A stretch of 56,340 bases of DNA from Isosphaera pallida ATCC 43644. GTDB lineage: Bacteria > Planctomycetota > Planctomycetia > Isosphaerales > Isosphaeraceae. The notes beneath the pieces were generated by a model. It was given only the letters and a program-made list of their open reading frames with translations, had not been told where the DNA came from and searched no databases. Shown here piece after piece: positions 47,067 to 54,983 of the stretch (position 1 is the stretch's first letter; every line of letters begins with the position of its first letter). The DNA is taken from NCBI RefSeq assembly GCF_000186345.1, contig NC_014957.1, forward strand, positions 1-56,340, in the 5' to 3' direction. A program made the position numbers and the translations under genes.

Positions 47067-49232
47067 GTTCCGCACCCCTCCGGGGGTGCGGCACCATTGA
47101 AACGCTTTGAGCTTGGCTTCACGCCGCCCTCCCGCGGCGGTTCCGCACCCCTCCGGGGGTGCGGCACCATTGAAACAAGATCGCGTTTTGCGATCCTTGA
47201 CGTCCTCTCCAGCGTTCCGCACCCCTCCGGGGGTGCGGCACCATTGAAACGAGAGGACGCGGTTGGACGTTGACACGATCAGCCATGTTCCGCACCCCTC
47301 CGGGGGTGCGGCACCATTGAAACGACGCGGTTGTTGAGGAAAACGCGCGCTGAGGGGAAGTTCCGCACCCCTCCGGGGGTGCGGCACCATTGAAACAGGG
47401 GTGAGGCGTTGCCGCCGCCGCCCAATAAGGATGTTCCGCACCCCTCCGGGGGTGCGGCACCATTGAAACTAGTAAGGAATCGCAAGAAGTTCCTTGAGTT
47501 CATCGGTTCCGCACCCCTCCGGGGGTGCGGCACCATTGAAACTGACCTCATCGCAAACACGAGAATTGTTCCACGACGTTCCGCACCCCTCCGGGGGTGC
47601 GGCACCATTGAAACCAGGGTGACTAGAGAGCGCCCCCTCAGCGAAAGGGAGGTTCCGCACCCCTCCGGGGGTGCGGCACCATTGAAACCGGGAGAGGTAC
47701 CCCGAACTGGCGGACGCGCCAGTGTTCCGCACCCCTCCGGGGGTGCGGCACCATTGAAACTCCGAAGGCGGAAATAAAAATACACCAGCAGGTTCCGTTC
47801 CGCACCCCTCCGGGGGTGCGGCACCATTGAAACCCCCTCCGATGGGAGCCCGTGCTCCTCCAGCACGGACGCGTTCCGCACCCCTCCGGGGGTGCGGCAC
47901 CATTGAAACGCGAGCCCGCATCCTCGACCATATCGGCGAAGATGCGTTCCGCACCCCTCCGGGGGTGCGGCACCATTGAAACGTTGAGTATCGCAGCGGA
48001 TGCGATGTCCAGATTTTTAGTTCCGCACCCCTCCGGGGGTGCGGCACCATTGAAACTCGAAGTCGGGCCAGCGACTCTTCTTAGGGATCCGCCTGTTCCG
48101 CACCCCTCCGGGGGTGCGGCACCATTGAAACTGGGTGGTGATTCACTGGGCAATGACCGATCAATTCTGTTCCGCACCCCTCCGGGGGTGCGGCACCATT
48201 GAAACGTCCACATTGATGAAGTCCGCCACCTCTTGGGCGGGTTCCGCACCCCTCCGGGGGTGCGGCACCATTGAAACCCGCGGGGCGCCGCCTCTAAAAA
48301 CTCGATGGCGTAGTTCCGCACCCCTCCGGGGGTGCGGCACCATTGAAACCATCCTTGTAGCTCGCAGGACCAGACGCCGTATCGTTCCGCACCCCTCCGG
48401 GGGTGCGGCACCATTGAAACAACTCAATCGCATAGTACCTGTTGCACAGGGCGGCCGTTCCGCACCCCTCCGGGGGTGCGGCACCATTGAAACATCCTCA
48501 TGCGGATGTCGAAATGGCTTCGGGTTCCACCGGTTCCGCACCCCTCCGGGGGTGCGGCACCATTGAAACCGTGTGCGATCCTCGCGTTCCTGCCCACATT
48601 TCCAAGTTCCGCACCCCTCCGGGGGTGCGGCACCATTGAAACGCCCGATTCCATCGCCGACGGACAACAACAGGAGCGTGTTCCGCACCCCTCCGGGGGT
48701 GCGGCACCATTGAAACGGGGTAGCGTCCCCGAAGCCACTCAACGGCGCCGGGGTTCCGCACCCCTCCGGGGGTGCGGCACCATTGAAACGCTCCGGCCGC
48801 GTCCATCTCCGCGGCATCGTATTCGTTCCGCACCCCTCCGGGGGTGCGGCACCATTGAAACTGCCGCAGGTCGAACATGCTACGCAACGGCTCAAGGGGT
48901 TCCGCACCCCTCCGGGGGTGCGGCACCATTGAAACTGGTTAGAGCACGTGTCGCCCGTCCACCATCACTGGCGTTCCGCACCCCTCCGGGGGTGCGGCAC
49001 CATTGAAACGAAGAACGCGCGCTGCATCGGAGGATCATCTCTTCATGGTTCCGCACCCCTCCGGGGGTGCGGCACCATTGAAACGGCGGTCGAGAAGTTT
49101 CGGCTGCCGTCGGCCCGATCGGTTCCGCACTCCTCCGGGGGTGCGGCACCATTGAAACGGGGTATGGCGGCCCTCGCTTTCCTCGCGTGAGCCTGGTTCC
49201 GCACCCCTCCGGGGGTGCGGAACCATTGAAGC
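47067..49232 (+). CRISPR. CRISPR array: 30 repeats, 29 spacers, no cas genes
   Basis: Repeats of 37 bp begin GTTCCGCACCCC, have a TCCG loop and GGGGTGCGG, and end CACCATTGAAAC. Starts run from 47067 to 49196 at steps of 71-76 bp, leaving spacers of 34-39 bp. Within the repeat CCGCACCCC and GGGGTGCGG form a perfect 9-bp stem with a 4-base loop. The ATTGAAAC end is that of type I and III systems, giving the usual 8-base crRNA 5' handle after Cas6-type cutting. Repeats 1-28 are identical; repeat 29 (49122) has one change and repeat 30 (49196) has two, marking the old end on the right. No cas gene is in the window, so processing must come from elsewhere. Confidence 0.98.
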
Positions 49233-49367
49233 AAGTTCGCCCTCAAGTTTTGGATATCCACCCTGCTGATTTTCCTCGCGTTGGGGTTGCTTGGGTGGGT
49301 GGTCACCTTGGTAATGCTAAGGTTGTTGGTTTCGCTGCTTCAAGAGGTGTCTAGGTTGAGCGGGTGA
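49230..49367 (+). pseudogene. Possible C-terminal remnant of a membrane protein
   Basis: From the last CRISPR repeat onward a frame reads SKFALKFWISTLLIFLALG, LLGWVVTLVMLRLLVSLL and QEVSRLSG before TGA at 49365. It has the hydrophobic run of a membrane helix, but no ATG, GTG or TTG before the helix, and a TGA inside the repeat closes the frame just upstream. It looks like the tail of a gene cut by the array end. It could be chance. Confidence 0.3.
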
Positions 49368-49537
49368 GCAGGTCTGTAGGGGAGTCTCAGGTTGGAAGCC
49401 AATGGGTGAGCGATAGCGCTCCCCCTGGCGTCGTGTTGAGGTTCGTCCTCACCCTACGCTTCGGAGGCCCTTGTCCCTCTTGTGACTCCCCTCTCCCTCT
49501 TCCACACACACCCCACACCCCACACCCCACTCCCCTA

Positions 49538-50179
49538 TCAGGCGAGGAGTTCGGTACGCAGGATTTTCACCTGCATGGGGGCGGTGAAACGGAGGCGGGC
49601 CTGGCGGCCGCGCAGCCAAACCACTTCGAGCGTGACCTGTTCGCCCAGGTGAATCGTTTGGCCGGGTCGTCGTCCGATGACGAGGTGGCCGACGTGCTCG
49701 GCTAGTTCGGGCGGGGGCGGCGGGCTAGGCGCGTCGAGGATCTCGCCGCGGCGGATTCTCACGGCGCGGGGTCCGCACAGGTGGATCCGCACGTCTTGAC
49801 TGGTGAGTTTGCGAATGTCGATCCGGACCTCGATGGGGGGGTCGGCGGTTGGTGGCACGGCCTGGCGTGAGGCGGCATGGGGCGGGGTGGGGGTGGGGTT
49901 AGAAACCCAGCGCCTGGGGAGGAGCACCACCAACCCTTCCCCTTCCGAGCGGGTCACCACCAAGCGGCCGGATCGTTCGGCTGGGGCTGGGTCAGGTTGG
50001 GTGGGGGGCGGGGGCGGGTTGGGTTGAGGGGACGAACCGGGACGGACCAGACGGCTGGATTGGTCCAGCGGGTCACGCCGGCAACGCCTGCGTGCCAAGG
50101 GGGCCGCGGGACGGGTTCGCTCTCCCAGTGAACCACCACTGGGAAGAATCCATTCAAGGGGCGATGACGCTTCATGCAT
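49538..50179 (-). CDS. Tandem CsrA-domain protein
   Basis: Two CsrA-like RNA-binding domains in one 213-residue chain. Domain 1 (about 71-148) opens RLVVTRSEGEGLVVL, is interrupted by a Pro-rich insert (93-114), and continues IEVRIDIRKLTSQDVRIHL and GPRAVRIRRGEIL. Domain 2 (164-212) reads HLVIGRRPGQTIHLGEQV, TLEVVWLRGRQARLRF and APMQVKILRTELL. These align with the CsrA pattern LxLTRK-GE-I, a central strand, then AP-V-V-R-EI. The RNA-contacting Arg of CsrA (R44) corresponds to R144 and R208. CsrA is normally a 60-70-residue homodimer that binds GGA in mRNA; this chain could fold as an internal dimer. The first 70 residues are Arg/Pro-rich. The start at 50179 is uncertain; GGAA lies 12 bases upstream. 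Confidence 0.8.
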   Translation of the reverse strand: MHEASSPLEWILPSGGSLGERTRPAAPLARRRCRRDPLDQSSRLVRPGSSPQPNPPPPPTQPDPAPAERSGRLVVTRSEGEGLVVLLPRRWVSNPTPTPPHAASRQAVPPTADPPIEVRIDIRKLTSQDVRIHLCGPRAVRIRRGEILDAPSPPPPPELAEHVGHLVIGRRPGQTIHLGEQVTLEVVWLRGRQARLRFTAPMQVKILRTELLA

Positions 50180-50683
50180 CGACGCCGTTCCTTATGCAAA
50201 GGGTGTCGAAATCAACGAAGCAACGTCTTGATTGGGGGACGGTCGGGCAAACTCAACGATTGGTGCGGGTCAAGACCAATCCCGTTCCACTATCGCGGGC
50301 CCGCGCCACTCCAAACGACTAGAGGGGGAGGAAGGCCGTGACGCGGTTGGAAGGAAACTCTCAGGCCACGACAAACCACCGCGATCGTTAGTCAACGCCC
50401 GTGGTGAGTTGAGTCCAATCGAATAAGCGGGGTGGAACCAATCCAAGATGCGGAGATCCATCGCCTCTTGAATTCCACCAAAGTGTACTGTCGAGGGTGA
50501 AATTACGACATCGTGGCTGGTTTGTCAAACAAAAATCTCCGGAAACGATAGATTTTCGGATCAGGGACGAACGAGCGGCTTGGGGGTGATGGTTGAGCGG
50601 GTTTGGAACCGGACATGGCTGGGGATTTGGGGGGGCTTGATGGGTTTGAGTTGAGATTTGAGCGCGGTGGGGAGTGGAACAGG
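50180..50683. other. Leader region of the CsrA-like gene
   Basis: About 0.5 kb between the flippase stop and the CsrA-like start. It holds the promoter-like sequence at 50500-50528 on the minus strand and a GC-poorer stretch near it. A 63-residue frame on the minus strand (50461 to 50270) has AGAGG close to its ATG but no recognisable features, so I do not call it a gene. Confidence 0.5.
50500..50528 (-). promoter_or_regulatory. Sigma-70-like promoter upstream of the CsrA-like gene
   Basis: Read on the minus strand, TTGACA (50528-50523) is followed after 17 bases by TAATTT (50505-50500). This is the closest match to the housekeeping consensus I found in the window. It points at the CsrA-like gene and would give an untranslated leader of about 315 bases. 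Confidence 0.55.
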
Positions 50684-52267
50684 TCAGCGGTGGGGACGGG
50701 GCAGAATGTGTCGCAGGCGTTGCCGCCAGGCGTGACGTTCGGCGTTGGGGATGGCCAGGGTCCAGGCCAGGAGGAGGGCGGTCACCGCGGTGGCGGCCAT
50801 CATGAGGGTCAGCGCGATCCAACCGGGCTGGGGGTTCAGGGTGCGCAACGCCTGGCCGAGGGTGGCGAGGGGGACGACGAGGAGCAGGGGCTGGAGAAGC
50901 GCGGCGGCGAGCGGTCTGAGGGGGACGTGGAAGGTTTGGGTCAGCAGTCGGGCCATCCAGGGGAGTTGGACGAGGAAGAGGCCCAAGAAGGTGCCCCAGA
51001 GGGGTCCGACCACCCCTAGGCGTTGGGCCAGGAACAGGCTGAGGGCGATGTTGAGCGCTGCGCCCAGGAGGGCGGGTCCCAGGGTGGGGGTAGGCCGTCC
51101 GGTGCCGGCGAAGCACCAGCCCCATAAGCTCCACAGTCCCACGCCCCAGGCGTTGGCGCAGCTGAGCGAGGCGGCGAGGGTTCCGGCGTAGAGCTGTCCT
51201 TGGGGGTCAGTCATCCAAAGCGCCACGAACTCGCGTCCCCAACAGGCGATGGGGACCAAAGCCGCAACGGCCAGGATGGTGGTTAGGCGGGTCAATTCCA
51301 GGAGGCGGGCCACGAAGACGTCGCGGCGGCCCTGATGCTCCAACTGGGCCAAGCCGGCCCAACTGGCCGACGCCACCGCCTGCAACTGCGCCTGGGCCAG
51401 CAGGGGCAGCCGGGTGGTGAAGAAAAACAGCGGCACCGCGCCGCTGCCCAAGACCGCCGAGACCACCAGGATGTCGGTGGTCAAGGACAACCGCCCGGCG
51501 ATGGTCAGCAACGCGGTGGGCAGGCTGAGGGTTCTCAAGGCGCGTCCCAGTTCGCGGCGGGTGGCGGGGGGGTCGTCCGCGGGGGGGCAGACCGGCTCGG
51601 CACGCGCGCGGATCTCGCGTCGCAGCAACCAGGCCGCATCGATCGAGACGGCCGCGGCGAAGCCGAGCATCCCCAGCGCGGTGGCGGCGGTCTGACCGGC
51701 CACGCCGTAACCCCGCGCGGCAAACGCCACCATCAGCCCCACGATCACGACCGCTTGAAGGGTCAGATAGAGGCTCACCCGCCACCCCAACTGGCGGGCG
51801 TCCAACAGGGTGCGGCACGGCGAGGCGCACAGCGAAGGCAGCGCGGCCAGCAAAAACAGCCAGGCCCAGAACCGCTCGTGGACCAGGTCCGGTCCGACCG
51901 GCACCAAGTGGTCCATCAGTGGCAGCAGCACGATGCCGGCGAGGCCGCAGAGGATCACCACCCCGACATAGGCACGCACCCCCAGCCCCACCACCATCGC
52001 CAACTGGCGGGGATCGTCGCGGGCCAATGCCCGGGCAAACATGGGAGCCAACGCGCCGGAGAGGCCAAACTCAAGAATGACCAAATTGCTTTGCCAGTCG
52101 GTCAGCGCCTTGGCCGCGCCAAAGCGTTCGTCGCCCAGCAACGGATAGAGAACCCGGTTGCTCCACAAACCCAACAGGATCGTCACCACGGTGAAGCCCA
52201 GGGTCGCGGCGTAGGCCCGCACCGCCTGGGTGGAACGATTCGGAGTCACGGGCCGTGCGCCGCTCAT
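50684..52267 (-). CDS. Wzx-like polysaccharide flippase
   Basis: A 527-residue polytopic membrane protein of the MOP (multidrug/oligosaccharide-lipid/polysaccharide) exporter superfamily, expected to flip lipid-linked sugar units across the inner membrane. About 12-14 hydrophobic segments are visible, including AATLGFTVVTILLGLW, LVILEFGLSGALAPMFARAL, VVGLGVRAYVGVVILCGLAG and ALLGAALNIALSLFLAQRLGV. The N-terminal half and the second half repeat the pattern, as in the family. The ATG at 52267 begins just before the first helix; the frame continues 50 residues upstream through the CGGAA repeats, which I treat as untranslated. No clear ribosome site. It supplies the flippase step for the polysaccharide genes, 10 kb from the polymerase. 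Confidence 0.88.
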   Translation of the reverse strand: MSGARPVTPNRSTQAVRAYAATLGFTVVTILLGLWSNRVLYPLLGDERFGAAKALTDWQSNLVILEFGLSGALAPMFARALARDDPRQLAMVVGLGVRAYVGVVILCGLAGIVLLPLMDHLVPVGPDLVHERFWAWLFLLAALPSLCASPCRTLLDARQLGWRVSLYLTLQAVVIVGLMVAFAARGYGVAGQTAATALGMLGFAAAVSIDAAWLLRREIRARAEPVCPPADDPPATRRELGRALRTLSLPTALLTIAGRLSLTTDILVVSAVLGSGAVPLFFFTTRLPLLAQAQLQAVASASWAGLAQLEHQGRRDVFVARLLELTRLTTILAVAALVPIACWGREFVALWMTDPQGQLYAGTLAASLSCANAWGVGLWSLWGWCFAGTGRPTPTLGPALLGAALNIALSLFLAQRLGVVGPLWGTFLGLFLVQLPWMARLLTQTFHVPLRPLAAALLQPLLLVVPLATLGQALRTLNPQPGWIALTLMMAATAVTALLLAWTLAIPNAERHAWRQRLRHILPRPHR

Positions 52268-52290
52268 CTCAGGGGGTTGGGGTGAAACCA

Positions 52291-52315
52291 CGGAACGGAA
52301 CGGAACGGAACGGAA
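52291..52315. repeat. CGGAA pentamer microsatellite
   Basis: Five perfect CGGAA units lie 24 bp upstream of the flippase ATG, within its likely leader. Length changes here could alter expression. Confidence 0.85.
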
Positions 52316-52320
52316 CCGAG

Positions 52321-52344
52321 GGGCCGCCGCATTCGAGGCGGCCC
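52321..52344 (-). terminator. Hairpin downstream of the partition genes
   Basis: GGGCCGCC (52321-52328) and GGCGGCCC (52337-52344) form a perfect 8-bp stem with an 8-base loop. On the minus strand it follows the stop of the small partition gene by about 100 bp and precedes the flippase, so it may end the par transcript. Confidence 0.4.
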
Positions 52345-52441
52345 GCGAGAACAACGGGCAGACCGGCTTGGGCGGACCAACCGCGCTGAAACACCCCCCA
52401 AGCCCGACGTTGGCCAAGGAGGTGCGGTGGCCGTTCCCGGC

Positions 52442-53098
52442 TCAGCCGGTTCGGCAAGCCCGTTCGATGACCCGGGTGAGTTTGGCCTCGAAGGCGGCAA
52501 TGGCGCGGCGGTCGTTGTTGGGACGGGCCAACCGGGCCTCTTGGAGTTCCTGGTACAGCTGCGGCTCGATGGTGATCAGAAACTCCAAACAGGCCCGGAC
52601 TAGGTGCGACAGGCTCAAATGACTTGGAGTTTCGCCACGGTCCCGCCCCCTCAGGGAGGGCGGCGTCACCAAGGCGCGGGAGAGCCGCAGGGCAAACTCC
52701 TTGTAGCGCTGTTCATCCTCGGGCGTCATCAAGCATCGAAGCGTCCGAGTCAAACGTTCCTCGGTGCCCGCGTCCCAACTTGCCCCCGCCAGCGGGTCCG
52801 GGGCGGCGTGGGCCGGCGAAGGGGAGGCGGCGGTCACGGCGGGGGCGGTCAATGGACTTGGACTCATCGCGCGGTCCTCGGGCGGGGCGTTCAGGCGGTC
52901 GGGTTCGCGGTGGCGTTCAGGTCGCGGTTCAACGGCGGCCGCCTCAGACTGGGGGGCCTCGGCCGCCTCGGCCGCCAGCGGCGTCGGCAGGGACGGGGAC
53001 GCCACGCCGCCGGTGGGGACCGGACGAACCAACCCCCCCAACAGCTTCTCTTGAATCGGGTTGAAAACCTTCTCGTCTTTCGATGCGAACTTGGCCAT
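52442..53098 (-). CDS. Probable ParB-like centromere-binding protein
   Basis: A 218-residue protein directly downstream of parA, in the place where plasmid partition loci carry the centromere-binding partner. It starts at the ATG at 53098, supported by GGGGAGG at 8-base spacing, with MAKFASKDEKVFNPIQEKL. The middle (30-130) is Ala/Pro-rich and low in complexity. The C-terminal 85 residues are helical and conserved-looking: ERLTRTLRCLMTPEDEQRYK, EFALRLSRALV, LSLSHLVRACLEFLITIEPQ and FEAKLTRVIERACR; the second half could be a ribbon-helix-helix-like or HTH DNA-binding part, but I cannot name the family. Function is inferred from position. A CTCAC/CTCAT microsatellite lies between it and parA. 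Confidence 0.65.
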   Translation of the reverse strand: MAKFASKDEKVFNPIQEKLLGGLVRPVPTGGVASPSLPTPLAAEAAEAPQSEAAAVEPRPERHREPDRLNAPPEDRAMSPSPLTAPAVTAASPSPAHAAPDPLAGASWDAGTEERLTRTLRCLMTPEDEQRYKEFALRLSRALVTPPSLRGRDRGETPSHLSLSHLVRACLEFLITIEPQLYQELQEARLARPNNDRRAIAAFEAKLTRVIERACRTG

Positions 53099-53180
53099 GA
53101 GACGGCCTCCCCGCCCGTCCGGGCCGAGTGGATGGTCAGGAGGGACGCGGGCCAACCACGCGCCGACGCGACCCGATGCA

Positions 53181-53230
53181 CCTCACCTCACCTCATCTCA
53201 CCTCATCTCACCTCACCTCATCTCATCTCA
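53181..53230. repeat. CTCAC/CTCAT pentamer microsatellite
   Basis: Ten pentamers run between the parB-like start and the end of parA. The parA stop codon (53223-53225) and its last codon lie inside the repeat, so unit gain or loss would alter the ParA C-terminus or the spacing to the next gene. Confidence 0.85.
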
Positions 53231-54251
53231 CCCCCGCCCCGTCTCGTCCAACCTCGCCCATGCGCGGGCGAAGCGCGCCGAGGGCGGCCAACCGCCGCTC
53301 CAACTCGTCGGCCACCGCCCGGAACTGCTTGCTGACCTTGTGGTGGGGGTCGAGGCTGAGGATGGTTCGCCCCAGCTTTTGCGCGGTGGGAACAATCGTC
53401 GAGCGGCTGATGGCGGTGGCGAATGGTTTCATGTGGTCGGGCAAGCCGCCGAAGGTGGTTTGGAGGTACTCCACCAGTTCCCGCCCCAAACGGGTGGGCC
53501 GCGGTTCCGCATTGGAAAGCACCACCCCCAGCAGGGTCAACCCCGGGTTGCCGTGCTGGCGAGCCGCGGCGATGTCCCCCAGGGCCGTGTTCAAGCCCTG
53601 CAAGGCGAAGGCTTCCGGCATCGCGGTCAACAGAAAATAGTCGGCCGCTTTGTAAGCGGCGATCGTCGGCGACGTCAGGTTCGGCGCGGTATCCAGAAAG
53701 ATCAGGTCGTAACGCGGGCGAATCCGTTCCAAGGCCCGCTTGAGAGCGCTGGGGAGGTCGGCGAAGCGGCCCTCCCGCTCCAAAAGCGCCTGATCGATCC
53801 CTTCCAGATTGCGCCGCGCCGCGATGAGCTCCAGACCCTGGGGCAGTTCGACCCCGTCGAGATCGCCGGCTTTGAGGATGACCTCCTCGGGCGGCTCGCT
53901 CCCCACCAAGACCTCGAAGCTGCCCAGCAAGGGAAGGTTGTCACCAATTCCCACATGTTGAGACGCACCGCGGTTAACGTCGAGATCCCACACCAAACAG
54001 CGTCGCCCTTGCTCGGCGAGGGCCGCGGCGAGATTGACCGTGATCGTCGTTTTGGCCACGCCCCCCTTTTGATTGCCCACCGCAATCACCACGCCGTCGC
54101 GGGGCGGGTCTTGGTTGTGGTCCACCTCGTGGCCGTGGCGCGGTTGATCTGCGGCGGTGACTGAGGGCGGGTGCGGGTCAGGACGTTGGCCCACGTCAGG
54201 GGCCGACGCTCTGGACGAGGCGCTGGAACGGCTCATGGCTGTGGACGGCAT
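53223..54251 (-). CDS. parA: ParA-family partition ATPase
   Basis: Deviant-Walker ATPase of 342 residues that segregates plasmid copies by moving over the nucleoid with its centromere-binding partner. The first 50 residues are a Ser/Pro/His-rich tail. The deviant Walker A KGGVAKTT is at 62-69, preceded by VVIAVGNQ; Walker A' is LVWDLDVNRGASQHV, where the usual DLDPQGN reads DLDVNRG; Walker B is YDLIFLDTAPNL. The ATG at 54251 has GGGAGGTGA at 7-base spacing, the best ribosome site in the window; the longer open frame upstream crosses a GTGGC/GTGGT microsatellite and is not coding. It leads the par locus: iterons at 54.4-54.7 kb, parA, then the parB-like gene. Confidence 0.95.
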   Translation of the reverse strand: MPSTAMSRSSASSRASAPDVGQRPDPHPPSVTAADQPRHGHEVDHNQDPPRDGVVIAVGNQKGGVAKTTITVNLAAALAEQGRRCLVWDLDVNRGASQHVGIGDNLPLLGSFEVLVGSEPPEEVILKAGDLDGVELPQGLELIAARRNLEGIDQALLEREGRFADLPSALKRALERIRPRYDLIFLDTAPNLTSPTIAAYKAADYFLLTAMPEAFALQGLNTALGDIAAARQHGNPGLTLLGVVLSNAEPRPTRLGRELVEYLQTTFGGLPDHMKPFATAISRSTIVPTAQKLGRTILSLDPHHKVSKQFRAVADELERRLAALGALRPRMGEVGRDGAGVR

Positions 54252-54285
54252 TCCGTCACCTCCCGTAGGCTCAGGCGCGGGCCCG

Positions 54286-54340
54286 TGTGGCGTGGTGTGG
54301 CGTGGTGTGGCGTGGTGTGGTGTGGTGTGGTGTGGTGGTG
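54286..54340. repeat. GTGGC/GTGGT pentamer microsatellite
   Basis: About eleven pentamers lie 35 bp upstream of the parA start, between it and the 61-bp iterons, in the parA leader. Confidence 0.85.
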
Positions 54341-54442
54341 ACGCGCTCCACCCGCCCCGTTCGGGTGTTCTCTTCGACCCATCCCCCACTGCTTCTTCAC
54401 CCTGAATCGTCTCGAACATGACCGTTCGAATCCCCAAGCCAT

Positions 54443-54712
54443 AACGATCACGCGAGTTCATCATAACACGGTCAAAACGGCTTGAACATACTAGCCAGGT
54501 TATGACAATCACGCGGGTTCATCCGCGTGTGGTCAAAACGGCTTGAACATGCTGTCCAGGGTGTGACAATCACGCGGGTTCATCCGCGTGTGGTCAAAAC
54601 GGCTTGAACATGCTGTCCAGGGTGTGACAATCACGCAGGTTCATCCACGCGTGGTCAAAACGGCTTGAACATGCTGTCCAGGCTATGACAATCACGCGGG
54701 TTCATCCGCAAT
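54443..54712. repeat. 61-bp iterons, candidate partition centromere
   Basis: Four copies of GTCAAAACGGCTTGAACAT start at 54471, 54532, 54593 and 54654, exactly 61 bp apart. Each is followed by a CCAGG-TGACAATCACGCGGG-type stretch holding the inverted repeat CACGCGG-GTTCAT-CCGCGTG; a fifth inverted-repeat half lies left of the first copy near 54447. The block is 200 bp upstream of parA, the usual place of a plasmid centromere bound by the ParB partner. Confidence 0.85.
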
Positions 54713-54983
54713 GCCAACGGTAGCGTCTGAACTGAACCGCGACGGCTTGCCGCGATGCGGTGTGGGCCCGACTCCGGCGAAAAAGGCCAGGGGGTGTGTT
54801 ACAATAGCGAACTCAGGTGATTCGGCTTGACTTGATGCGGTTTGGCAACGTCGCTCTCGATCGAGTTCAGCCGGGGCCGCCGCGATGTGGTGGTTCGTCC
54901 GTTGCGATCGTGGGCGGGCGGACGCTTGGCCGGACACTTGCCGTTGTCCTTTCTCAACCACTGATCTTGCGTGATTTGTCCCG
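54713..54983. other. Divergent region between par locus and epimerase
   Basis: No gene. A TTACAAT hexamer-like -10 near 54799 could serve the rightward epimerase, with no good -35 at the right distance. Confidence 0.4.

Noticed and set aside
46542-49306. Many open frames reading repeated VPHPRRGAE, WCRTPGGVRN or NGAAPPEGCGT on the minus strand
   Set aside because: They are translations of the CRISPR repeat in its three frames, with spacers between; the repeat has no stop in these frames.
50270-50461. A 63-residue frame downstream of the promoter-like sequence
   Set aside because: AGAGG is only two bases from the ATG, there is no codon bias or motif, and the protein ends without features.
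50180-50499. GGA triplets as CsrA sites in the leader of the CsrA-like gene
   Set aside because: I count about eight in 320 bases, near the six or so expected from base composition, so there is no clear enrichment.
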